DNA of 64,000 nucleotides from Oxalobacteraceae bacterium OTU3CINTB1. GTDB taxonomy: Bacteria; Pseudomonadota; Gammaproteobacteria; Burkholderiales; Burkholderiaceae_D. The stretch lies in assembly GCA_024123955.1 (NCBI GenBank), contig CP099652.1, positions 6,324,001-6,388,000 of the forward strand, written 5' to 3'. The position numbers and the translations under genes are program-made. Positions 54,695 through 64,000 of this stretch are shown in pieces; position 1 is the stretch's first letter, and each line of letters begins with the position of its first letter. The notes under the pieces were generated by a model, which searched no databases, was not told the DNA's origin, and saw nothing but the letters and a program-made list of their open reading frames with translations.

Positions 54695-55462
54695 TCAAAA
54701 GACCTTGCTGATCATTAGCTGTAGCGCGGTTTTGCCGAGGAACTTGCCATTGGCTGGCGAGGCGTACGCCGTCTTGTCGGCATTCGTGCCGATCACCGCC
54801 AGCGAACCGGTGACCACGCCGAAGTCCTTGGTGGCGCCGACCTTCCAGTCGGTGTAGCTCGAGACGTCGTTGTGCTTCACCTTCTGGTGTCCGGCGTGCA
54901 GGTTGACGGTGAAACCGTCACCCGCGTCGATATTGGCGCCGACGTCCACATAGCCGCTGTTTTTGCTGTCGATGAAGCCGAACAGATTGGCCACCGCGTG
55001 CGAGTACTTAATATAGGCGGGGCCAAACCCGAGCTGCCCGTAGATCTCGGTGGTGTCGGCGTTGGCGAAGCCGCGCACGTTTTTCAGGTCGTTGGACGGA
55101 TACACGTAGGTGAGCACGCCCACGTCGTACGATACCGCCTCGCTGACCTGACCGCGCTTGCCCGCGTAGATATCGACTTCGACATCCCCATCGCCACCCG
55201 CATCCTTGGTCCATTTGATGGTCGACATCCAGACGCCGGCATACAAACCGGTCGGATTGTTCACATAGTCGGCGCCGCCCTGCAGCGCGGGCTTGAGGCG
55301 CGTCTGCGAAATGCCCCGGTAGCGGTAGTCCGACACGACAGCGGCGTTGAAGCTCGTTTCGTTATCGGCCTTGGCGACGGCGGCCGGCGCGGCATCCTCG
55401 GCGCGGGACTGGCCGCAAACGAATGCGGCGCTGACGACGGCGGCAAGTAGTAATTTGTTCAT
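54695..55462 (-). CDS. TorF-family outer-membrane porin (paralogue)
   Basis: 255 residues. The signal peptide ends GQSRAED. The barrel has AAVVSDYRYRGISQTRLKPA and GGADYVNNPTGLYAGVWMST, nearly the same as the torF gene next to glnK-amtB, and ends MISKVF. It is therefore a second outer-membrane channel of the same type but without nitrogen genes beside it. Substrate unknown. Confidence 0.86.
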   Translation of the reverse strand: MNKLLLAAVVSAAFVCGQSRAEDAAPAAVAKADNETSFNAAVVSDYRYRGISQTRLKPALQGGADYVNNPTGLYAGVWMSTIKWTKDAGGDGDVEVDIYAGKRGQVSEAVSYDVGVLTYVYPSNDLKNVRGFANADTTEIYGQLGFGPAYIKYSHAVANLFGFIDSKNSGYVDVGANIDAGDGFTVNLHAGHQKVKHNDVSSYTDWKVGATKDFGVVTGSLAVIGTNADKTAYASPANGKFLGKTALQLMISKVF

Positions 55463-55764
55463 GATGCGGTTCTTTCTTTCAGTGGTTGGAACATCCTGGG
55501 AGTGGTATTCGCAGCGATCAAAGCGCCGGCCGTTCGTGCATATCGAACTCCTGATTGATCGTTGCGATACGAATCAGCTTATCGGGGCGCCCGTAAAAAC
55601 GGTCTAAAAAGTCACGCCCCCGTTGTAAACATCGTGTATAAATTGGCCCGCAGCTATTTTTTGTCCCGTTTTAGGCCTCGATCGCGTCCGGTTGAGGATA
55701 GAATACGCAAACGAACGTATAAAACTGTACATAAACCCAGTATTAAAATCACAAGCTTGAACGT
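55463..55764 (+). promoter_or_regulatory. 302-bp divergent region of torF paralogue and parE
   Basis: No gene seen. It holds both promoters. On the parE side AT-rich segments such as GTGTATAAATTGG near 55632 and GTATAAAACTG near 55717 are plausible -10 regions. Confidence 0.5.
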
Positions 55765-57762
<1,998 letters not shown>

Positions 57763-57774
57763 TTTTGAACGACT

Positions 57775-60183
57775 ATGACTCAAGCAAATCTCTTTGACGA
57801 ATCCGCGGCAGCGCCGGCCCAAGCCGGCCAGCCGCCGCAGCCCCCCGTGCCTCCGGTTCCGCCGCAAGGCGGCGACGGCGACGGCCCGCCCGATGGCGGC
57901 GATGGCGGTGACGGCGGCGAAACGCTGACCCTGTCCACCTTCGCCGAACGCGCCTACCTCGATTACGCCATCTCGGTGGTCAAGGGCCGCGCGCTGCCGG
58001 ACGTGTGCGACGGCCAGAAGCCGGTACAGCGCCGCATTCTGTACGCAATGAACGAAATGGGCCTGAACCCGACCGCCAAGCCGCGCAAATCGGCCACCGT
58101 GGTCGGCGACGTGCTGGGTAAATTGCACCCGCACGGCGACCAGTCGGTGTACGACGCCATGGTGCGCATGGCGCAGGACTTCTCGCTGCGCTATCCGCTG
58201 GTCGACGGCCAGGGTAACTTCGGCTCGCGCGACGGCGACGGCGCGGCGGCGATGCGATACACCGAGGCGCGGCTCACGCCAATCGCCAAGGTGCTGCTCG
58301 ACGAGATCAATCTCGGCACGGTGGAATTCCAGGCCAACTACGACGGCTCGACCGAAGAACCGTGCCTGCTGCCGGCGCGCCTGCCGATGGTGCTGCTGAA
58401 CGGCGCCTCCGGTATCGCGGTCGGCCTGGCGACGGAAATCCCGTCGCACAACCTGGGCGAGGTCACGCAGGCGGCAGTCGCCATGATCCGCAATCCGAAG
58501 ATCTCGCACAGCGAGTTGATGGCGCTGGTGCCGGGTCCGGACTTCCCGGGCGGTGGCCAGATCATCACGCCGGCGGCGCAGATCAGCGAGATGTACGCCA
58601 ACGGGCGTGGCAGCATGAAGGTGCGCGCGCGCTGGAAAATCGAAGAGCTGGCGCGCGGCCAATGGCAGGCGGTGGTCACCGAACTGCCACCGGGCACCTC
58701 GTCGCAGAAAGTGCTCGAAGAGATCGAGGAGCTGACCAATCCCAAGATCAAGATGGGCAAGAAGGCGCTGTCGCCGGAACAGATGGCGCTCAAATCGCTG
58801 ATCCTCAACTCGCTCGACACCATCCGCGACGAATCGGGCCGCGCGGCGCCTGTACGCCTGGTGTTCGAACCGAAGTCGAAGAACCAGGATCAGACGGAAT
58901 TCATGCTGATGCTGCTGGCGCATACGTCGCTGGAATCGTCGGCGTCGATCAACCTGGTGATGATCGGCGGCGATGGCCGTCCGCGCCAAAAGGGCCTGGG
59001 CGAGATTCTGCAGGAATGGATCGACTTCCGCTTCATCACCGTCACCCGCCGCACCAAATTCAAGCTGGGCAAGGTCGACGCGCGCATCCATATCCTGGAA
59101 GGCCGCGAGACCATCCTGCTGAACATCGATGAAGTGATCCACATCATCCGCAATTCGGACGAACCGAAAGCGGCGCTGATGGAGCGCTTCCGCCTGTCGG
59201 ACATCCAGGCCGAAGATATCCTGGAAATCCGCCTGCGCCAGCTGGCACGTCTGGAAGCGATCAAGATTCAGCAGGAACTGGCCGAACTGCGCAAAGAGAA
59301 GCAGCTGTTGCAGGACCTGCTCGACAATCCAGCGTCGATGAAGCGCGCCATCATCAAGGAAATCGAAGCCGACACCAAGCAATACGGCGACGCCCGCCGC
59401 ACCTTGATCGAAGAAGCGCAGAAAGCCGTGGTCGAACAGAAGGTGGTGGACGAACCGGTCACCGTCATCATTTCGGAAAAAGGCTGGATACGCGCGCGCA
59501 CCGGCATCGGCCACGACGCCACGCAATTCACGTTCAAGGCAGGCGACACGCTGTATGGCGCGTTCGAATGCCGCACAGTGGACAACCTGCTCGCCTTCGG
59601 CAGCAACGGCAAGGTGTACTCGGTGCCCGTGGCCGCGCTGCCCAACGCACGCGGCGACGGCGTGCCGATCACCACCCTGATCGACCTGGCTTCCGGCGCG
59701 CGCATCCAGCATTACTTCGCCGGACCGGCCGCCACGCAACTGATGATGGCCACCAGCGCGGGCTTTGGCTTCATCGCCAAGGCCGGCGACATGGTCAGCC
59801 GCATCAAGGGCGGCAAGGCCTTTGTCACGCTGGACGAGGGCGACGTGCCGCTGCCGCCGGCGGTGGTGGCGGACGGCGCCAGCGCGGTGGCCGTATTGTC
59901 GGCCAACGCGCGGGTGCTGGTGTTCGGCATGGACGAAATGAAGGTGCTGACCAACGGCGGCCGCGGCGTCATCCTGATGGAGCTGGACGACAAGGAGACC
60001 TTGATCGCGGCCAAGCCGATCAGCCAGAAAGGCGTGATCGTCTCCGGCATCGGACGTGGCGGCAAGGCGCAGGAAGAGCGTCTGTCGGCATCGGCCCTGG
60101 CGGTCCACTTCGGCAAGCGCGCACGCAAAGGCAAAGCGCTGGCGACGAAGATCAAACCCACATCGCTGACGCCGATTATCTAG
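57775..60183 (+). CDS. parC: DNA topoisomerase IV subunit A
   Basis: 802 residues. A roughly 45-residue Pro/Gly/Asp-rich N-terminal extension precedes the normal start [20 protein letters not shown]. The active-site Tyr162 is in [30 protein letters not shown] is the QRDR region; the C-terminal beta-pinwheel starts near residue 560. It cleaves and rejoins DNA. The extension is longer than in E. coli ParC and is probably disordered. Confidence 0.96.
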   Translation: MTQANLFDESAAAPAQAGQPPQPPVPPVPPQGGDGDGPPDGGDGGDGGETLTLSTFAERAYLDYAISVVKGRALPDVCDGQKPVQRRILYAMNEMGLNPTAKPRKSATVVGDVLGKLHPHGDQSVYDAMVRMAQDFSLRYPLVDGQGNFGSRDGDGAAAMRYTEARLTPIAKVLLDEINLGTVEFQANYDGSTEEPCLLPARLPMVLLNGASGIAVGLATEIPSHNLGEVTQAAVAMIRNPKISHSELMALVPGPDFPGGGQIITPAAQISEMYANGRGSMKVRARWKIEELARGQWQAVVTELPPGTSSQKVLEEIEELTNPKIKMGKKALSPEQMALKSLILNSLDTIRDESGRAAPVRLVFEPKSKNQDQTEFMLMLLAHTSLESSASINLVMIGGDGRPRQKGLGEILQEWIDFRFITVTRRTKFKLGKVDARIHILEGRETILLNIDEVIHIIRNSDEPKAALMERFRLSDIQAEDILEIRLRQLARLEAIKIQQELAELRKEKQLLQDLLDNPASMKRAIIKEIEADTKQYGDARRTLIEEAQKAVVEQKVVDEPVTVIISEKGWIRARTGIGHDATQFTFKAGDTLYGAFECRTVDNLLAFGSNGKVYSVPVAALPNARGDGVPITTLIDLASGARIQHYFAGPAATQLMMATSAGFGFIAKAGDMVSRIKGGKAFVTLDEGDVPLPPAVVADGASAVAVLSANARVLVFGMDEMKVLTNGGRGVILMELDDKETLIAAKPISQKGVIVSGIGRGGKAQEERLSASALAVHFGKRARKGKALATKIKPTSLTPII

Positions 60184-60195
60184 CACTACGGGTTT

Positions 60196-60222
60196 GGGGT
60201 CGGACCCGTAGGGTCCGACCCC
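60196..60222. repeat. Perfect 12-bp palindrome after parC
   Basis: GGGGTCGGACCC, loop GTA, GGGTCCGACCCC, 12 bp after the parC stop. The GGGGTC core is shared with the repeat arms at 5.5 and 39.1 kb. It is REP-like and may also slow RNA polymerase. Confidence 0.75.
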
Positions 60223-60260
60223 GCTTTGCTGTGCGGGTTTGAATGCGATAAAAAGGCGAA

Positions 60261-60291
60261 AAAAAGACGAGCATTGCTCGTCTTTTTTATT
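60261..60291. terminator. Terminator after parC, usable from both sides
   Basis: AAAAAGACGAGC / GCTCGTCTTTTTTA hairpin with T6 on the plus strand. Its reverse complement also ends in a T-run, so it can end the Lys/Ala-rich gene transcript. Confidence 0.9.
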
Positions 60292-60304
60292 GCCTGGCTA
60301 AGAA

Positions 60305-60784
60305 TTAATGCTTAGCGGCGGCTTCTTTGACTTCGGCAGCCGATTTGGCTTTCACTGCGTCGGTCTTGTTGGCGGCCAGCGCTTTGTCTTCGGTGGCGTC
60401 AACGGTTGCCTTGATCGCTTTGGCGTCGGCTTTCACGGCCTTTTTGTTGGCCTTTTCTTCGGCTTTAGCGATGTTCTTTTCGCCTTTGGCGGCGGCTTTG
60501 GCTTTGTCTTCTGGATCTGCCTTGGCGATTTTTTCGTTCGCTTTGGCGGCTTCCACATTTACTTTAGCCTGGGCTTCGTCGTGGGTCTGGTTGGCTTTAG
60601 CGACGGCCTTGTTGGCTTTCTTGTCGGCTTTGGCATCAACTTTCATCTCTTTCTGTTCAGCCTTGGCGACGTCCTTGTTGGCTTCTTGCTGCGCCTTGGC
60701 GACTTCGTTGGTCTGTGCAGGGGTCTGTGCGAAAGCTGCGGTTGCGAACAGGCCGGCGATCAGGGTAGCGATGATTTTGCTCAT
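60305..60784 (-). CDS. Exported Lys/Ala-rich coiled-coil protein
   Basis: 159 residues from MSKIIATLIAGLFATAAFAQ, a signal peptide, preceded by GAGAGGAAA. The mature part is almost only Ala, Lys, Glu, Asp and Asn in short runs such as KADKKANKAVAKANQ and KAEEKANKKAVKADAKAIKA. It forms a highly charged helix, with no Cys and almost no aromatics. It could be a periplasmic coiled coil or a cationic DNA/polyanion binder. I do not recognise a family with a known function. Confidence 0.8.
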   Translation of the reverse strand: MSKIIATLIAGLFATAAFAQTPAQTNEVAKAQQEANKDVAKAEQKEMKVDAKADKKANKAVAKANQTHDEAQAKVNVEAAKANEKIAKADPEDKAKAAAKGEKNIAKAEEKANKKAVKADAKAIKATVDATEDKALAANKTDAVKAKSAAEVKEAAAKH

Positions 60785-60942
60785 GATATTTCCTCTCAAG
60801 TTTAATTTGGATGCGTTCTTATCTTATTAAGGCAGGGCCTTGGGCCTTGCCTGCGTCGCGCTCTTGTTTAGAAGCGCCAGATCACGTATCCAGAATAGCA
60901 ACCCAAGCCGATGTGCTCTGTACGGTAGCGTACTAAAACCGA

Positions 60943-62400
60943 TTATTCGCTTTTCGGCCGGGAGTAGAGGTCGACGATGGTGCTGATCCCGTCCGCGCAC
61001 ACGGAACAGAATTTGTCGCTGCGGTCGAACATAATGCACTGCATCTCGGGACGGTAATATCCCTTGGCCTCGTAGTTGGCTCCCTCGAAGGCGCCAACCA
61101 CGTGCCGGTTCGGATCGCGCGAGAACAGTTCGTTGGTGTGCTGAAGGTCCTTGTGGAACAAGGCGCTCATCTCCGACTCCGGCCGGTCTGCCTTGCGCAG
61201 CGCGACGCGCTCCTTCTGGTACGCGCGCGACGCCGCCTCGTAGTCGTCCTTCTTCCACGGCGTCGGCAACGGCGTGCCCTCCTTGACGAACTTTTTCCAC
61301 TTTACGTTGGCCGGATCGTGCAGCGCCGTCGCATTAGGCTCCCAAGGCTCCGGGCGCGTGGCGCCGCCGGTGGCGTAGGCCACCGGCGAGGTGTAGTACT
61401 CGTCGGCCAATCCGGCGAAGTGGTGGCCGAATTCGTGCACGAACAGATAGTTGGCCCAGTCGTTGTTGGCCGCCGCTGTGCTGAACTGGCCGAAGATGCC
61501 GCCGCCGCCATAGGTGTCGTTGTTGACGAGGATTTCGATGAATTCATAGGGCGCGTTCTGCGCCAGTTCGCGCAGCGCGCGGTTGTCGGTGGTCAGCACA
61601 TAACGTTCGCTGCCGAAGATGTCGTAGCGCGTGCCCAGCGGCGAGGCGTGGTGCACGCCGGTCGATGGCCGCGACACGCCCGATTCCTGCGTCGGCAAGG
61701 CCAGCGCCCAGACGTTGAAGTCCTTGGCGCGCTCCTTGAACGGCGAGGTGTTAAACAGATGGTCGGCCAGGCGGCGCGCGGTCGCCTCGAACTTCTTCAT
61801 CTCGCCGGCCGTGTAGCCGTCGCCCAAAATCAGCAGGTCGACCTTGTCCTTCGACGGGCCGTTGACGCGGATGCCGATCGGCTTTGCCGGCGTGGGCGCC
61901 TGCTTGCGCACCACGTCCATCGCGTCGGTATCGACGCTGGTCGTCCACACCACGGAGAAGGCGCCGCGCTCGTCGCGCTTGAGGATGCGCACCTTCACCG
62001 GCTTGTCCGGTTTCGGGAAGCGCACCGACTCCTGGAAGCCGCGATTGGTCTTGCCGGCTTCCTCGGTGCTGGCCCATTCCGCGAACACTGTTGAAAAGCC
62101 GCGCGAGTACAGCAGCTTGCCGGAGGCGGCGTCGACCACCTCCACCAGGTTGTTGCCGCGATTGGTGTCGTCGATGGTGCGGCGCATGTCGCCGGGCCAC
62201 GGCAGCGGCTCGATCACCACACGCTCCACCGCATACTGCTCGTTGAGCGCGTTGCCGCTATGGATGTAGTCGAGGCGGACGGTGGCCGGTTGGCTGTCCG
62301 GCGAAGTCGCCGGTGCCGCAGCCAACGCGGTAACTGCGCCTGCGGACAGCGCCAATAGCAGCGCAGAGACAAAGCGGCGGGAGTGAACGAAAAGACTCAT
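60943..62400 (-). CDS. M64-family (IgA peptidase-type) zinc metallopeptidase
   Basis: 485 residues. A signal peptide (about 1-28, ending ALAAAP) precedes an N-terminal beta domain (about 40-170) and the catalytic domain with DLLILGDGYTAGEMKKF and LFVHEFGHHFAGLADEYY, where His322, Glu323 and His326 form the zinc site and DEYY supplies the third ligand. CIMFDRSDKFCSVCADGIS near the end holds conserved Cys. It is a secreted endopeptidase of peptidase family M64. Targets are unknown here. Confidence 0.92.
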   Translation of the reverse strand: MSLFVHSRRFVSALLLALSAGAVTALAAAPATSPDSQPATVRLDYIHSGNALNEQYAVERVVIEPLPWPGDMRRTIDDTNRGNNLVEVVDAASGKLLYSRGFSTVFAEWASTEEAGKTNRGFQESVRFPKPDKPVKVRILKRDERGAFSVVWTTSVDTDAMDVVRKQAPTPAKPIGIRVNGPSKDKVDLLILGDGYTAGEMKKFEATARRLADHLFNTSPFKERAKDFNVWALALPTQESGVSRPSTGVHHASPLGTRYDIFGSERYVLTTDNRALRELAQNAPYEFIEILVNNDTYGGGGIFGQFSTAAANNDWANYLFVHEFGHHFAGLADEYYTSPVAYATGGATRPEPWEPNATALHDPANVKWKKFVKEGTPLPTPWKKDDYEAASRAYQKERVALRKADRPESEMSALFHKDLQHTNELFSRDPNRHVVGAFEGANYEAKGYYRPEMQCIMFDRSDKFCSVCADGISTIVDLYSRPKSE

Positions 62401-62500
62401 GGGATTCCTGGCAAGCGGTTGAAAACGTGACCGTTATTTTAGGTTGTCGCCGCGGTGGCGCAGCGAAATTTAGTATGGTTTCGCGTCACGCGCGGCAATT

Positions 62501-62560
62501 TTAGTAAGGAATAGCGCGGGCTAGTAGAGGTTAGCAAAGGTTAGCGGCATTTAGTAAAAG
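62501..62560. repeat. Six NTAG decamers at exact 10-bp spacing
   Basis: Decamers starting at 62501, 62511, 62521, 62531, 62541 and 62551 each begin TTAG, ATAG, CTAG, TTAG, TTAG, TTAG. A further TTAG at 62470 is about three turns away. The array lies upstream of the M64 start and downstream of the cyanophycinase stop. One motif per helical turn suggests a multi-site operator. Confidence 0.55.
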
Positions 62561-62587
62561 CCGCTTTTCAGCACCCCACCTCCCAGC

Positions 62588-63844
62588 CTAGTTTTTTTGC
62601 GTCGTCAGCGACTGCCCGATGTCGAGCGGGCGGATATCCAGCCGGACGTTGAGGATCGAGTAGCTCTGCACCGGCGCCGCCGTCACCGACGCCGATGTCG
62701 ATGCATAGCCGACGCTGTCGCGCGTTTTGCTGAAGGTGAACTGGAAGCCCAACTCCGGCAGCAGCGACCGGGGACCACTAGTGGCGATGCCGATCGCCTC
62801 GACGCGGCGGTTGACGATCAGGCTCTCCATCAGGTCCACCACCGCGTTCCTGCCCAGGATATCGGGCGAGAACACCGGCTGGTGCAGCACCGCGTGTTCC
62901 GCCCGCAGCCGGCCGCCGGCCTTGGCCTCGGACGGCGTGAACACGTGCGAGGCCAGGTCGTAGCGGTCGCCCCGGTCCAGATAGCTGATCACCGCGTTGG
63001 AGACGTTGAAGCCGGCGCTGGCGGGGTCGGTGGTGGCGCGCGACAGGTCGATCAGCAGCGCGCCCTTGTGGCCGACGATTTCCACGTTGCGGCGGCTGTC
63101 GACCACCATGGCGGTGTTCTCGTCGATGCCCAGCCCGAATTTGTAGCCCTTTTTGAGCATCGCCGGGATCATGCGGGCGAAGCGTCCGCGCACCAGCAGG
63201 TGCTGGTCGACGAAGACGTCGTCGCCGATGAAGCCCAGGCCGGGCGCGATTTCGCGGCCTTCATTGACGCCGCCGCGCAGGGTGCCGAACACCGAATTCG
63301 GCGAGTAAAACATGGTGCTGCTCATGATGGCGGCGCCGGCGCTGTCGCCGGCCACCACGCCGCCGCCGCGGTAGACGTCCCACACCGCCTCCAGCACCGC
63401 GCTGCGGCTGCCGTCCTCGCGCACCAGCGCCTGCGTGATGCGGGACTGGTCGCCGCCGGAGAAGAACACGCCGCCGGCGCCGCGCACGGCCGCCGCCAAC
63501 TCGCCATCCTCGGCCACCCGGCGGAAATCGCTGCCGTCCAGGCGCACCGCCAGCGGCACCATGAAGGCGGCCGCGCCGTAGCCATTGAGTCGCTCGACGA
63601 TCCTGTCGCCGGTCCGCTGCGGATCGGCCGCCGCCGACGGCAGCACGGCGATGCGCGCGCCCGGCCCGCCGGCCAGCGCGACGATGCGTTGCCAGACGTC
63701 GGCGTTGTCGCCCCGCAGGCCGCCGCCGATGATCACCAGCGAACCTTTGGGAGCGGCCGGCGCGGCCAACGCGCCCTCCAGCGGAATGGCCAGCACCAGG
63801 ACCGCCCCGATCAGGTGCTTCAACATGGTGCCCGGTGTGCGCAT
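62588..63844 (-). CDS. Exported cyanophycinase-family peptidase (S51)
   Basis: 418 residues from MRTPGTMLKHLIGAVLVLAI (GGGAG upstream); the signal peptide ends GALAAP. LVIIGGGLRGDN starts the class I glutamine-amidotransferase-like fold, and the nucleophile Ser168 is in GGVVAGDSAGAAIMS, as in cyanophycinase and peptidase E. FSGGDQSRI and LGIDENTAMVV are other family motifs. A roughly 130-residue C-terminal extension is extra. It may cut cyanophycin (multi-L-arginyl-poly-L-aspartate) or other Asp peptides outside the cytoplasm. A second copy follows upstream. Confidence 0.9.
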   Translation of the reverse strand: MRTPGTMLKHLIGAVLVLAIPLEGALAAPAAPKGSLVIIGGGLRGDNADVWQRIVALAGGPGARIAVLPSAAADPQRTGDRIVERLNGYGAAAFMVPLAVRLDGSDFRRVAEDGELAAAVRGAGGVFFSGGDQSRITQALVREDGSRSAVLEAVWDVYRGGGVVAGDSAGAAIMSSTMFYSPNSVFGTLRGGVNEGREIAPGLGFIGDDVFVDQHLLVRGRFARMIPAMLKKGYKFGLGIDENTAMVVDSRRNVEIVGHKGALLIDLSRATTDPASAGFNVSNAVISYLDRGDRYDLASHVFTPSEAKAGGRLRAEHAVLHQPVFSPDILGRNAVVDLMESLIVNRRVEAIGIATSGPRSLLPELGFQFTFSKTRDSVGYASTSASVTAAPVQSYSILNVRLDIRPLDIGQSLTTQKN

Positions 63845-63868
63845 GGCGGCCGACTCCCGGTTCGCCCG

Positions 63869-64000
63869 CTACCGGTACCGGTAAAGCGGTTGTTGGAGCT
63901 GGATCGGCCGGATGTCCATCCTCAGCTTGAGCACCGAATACGCCTCCACCTCGGTCGAGCTGTAGCCGACGCTGTTGATGGTTTTACTGAAGCGGAATTC
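63869..64000 (-). CDS. Second cyanophycinase-family gene, only the C-terminal 43 codons in window
   Basis: The minus strand encodes EFRFSKTINSVGYSSTEVEA then YSVLKLRMDIRPIQLQQPLY and a stop. This matches the end of the neighbouring cyanophycinase (FTFSKTRDSVGYAS and YSILNVRLDIRPLD), so it is a tandem paralogue. The rest, including the active site, lies outside the window. Confidence 0.8.
   Translation of the reverse strand, partial: EFRFSKTINSVGYSSTEVEAYSVLKLRMDIRPIQLQQPLYRYR

Overview
The window is high-GC DNA (about 65% by eye) from a chromosome of a betaproteobacterium. It most resembles the Oxalobacteraceae, in the Massilia / Duganella / Telluria / Janthinobacterium group. This placement is an inference from the proteobacterial gshA-gshB-PTS (EIIA, HPr, EI) cluster, mreBC next to gatCAB, a metX-metW pair, kdpFABCDE, mqo, parE-parC and a TorF porin linked to glnK-amtB. 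No rRNA, tRNA, prophage, CRISPR array or intact transposase gene was seen.

Layout. 1-5.5 kb: mreC (cut by the window edge) and mreB, divergent from gatCAB. 5.5-8.1 kb: an accessory strip with a MITE-like repeat insertion, an epoxide-hydrolase-like enzyme divergent from a CGNR regulator, and a DUF433/DUF5615 toxin-antitoxin pair. 8.1-18.5 kb: two OmpR-family two-component systems, an internally deleted esterase pseudogene, a Tat-exported alpha/beta hydrolase, a Tat lipoprotein PhoD phosphatase, three envelope proteins, and a lower-GC HEPN gene with an unrecognised partner. 18.5-31.5 kb: lipase and DUF4279 pair, pyrE, xthA, the overlapping chain metX-metW-ampG-M48-rluA, and the PTS and glutathione genes. 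31.5-34.6 kb: torF-glnK-amtB behind a sigma-54 promoter and NtrC-like site. 34.6-44.8 kb: ubiK, an exported globin, a lytic transglycosylase, proS, rppH, a DUF1841 gene, a lipoprotein-type mqo, two small cytochromes c, and MoxR-GNAT-VWA. 44.8-54.7 kb: the complete kdp locus on the minus strand, with a 30-codon extra membrane ORF before kdpF and a KdpE-like site. It is divergent from a dapA-like gene with an in-frame internal deletion and a ParA-like gene without a P-loop. 54.7-64 kb: a second TorF porin, parE-parC, a Lys/Ala-rich exported protein, an M64 peptidase and two tandem cyanophycinase-family genes, the second cut by the window edge.

The genes serve cell shape (mreBC), translation fidelity (gatCAB, proS), nitrogen uptake (torF-glnK-amtB), potassium uptake (kdp), redox (gshAB, mqo, cytochromes) and chromosome decatenation (parEC). 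Between them lie several short palindromic repeats. Some share a GGGGTC core next to an inverted arm, and one is of the ATTAG/GTAATCCGCC type. The least explained items are the HEPN pair, the ParA-like protein that lacks a P-loop beside a decaying dapA, the small membrane ORF upstream of kdpF, the lipoprotein signal on Mqo, and an array of TAG motifs at exact 10-bp spacing before the M64 peptidase gene.
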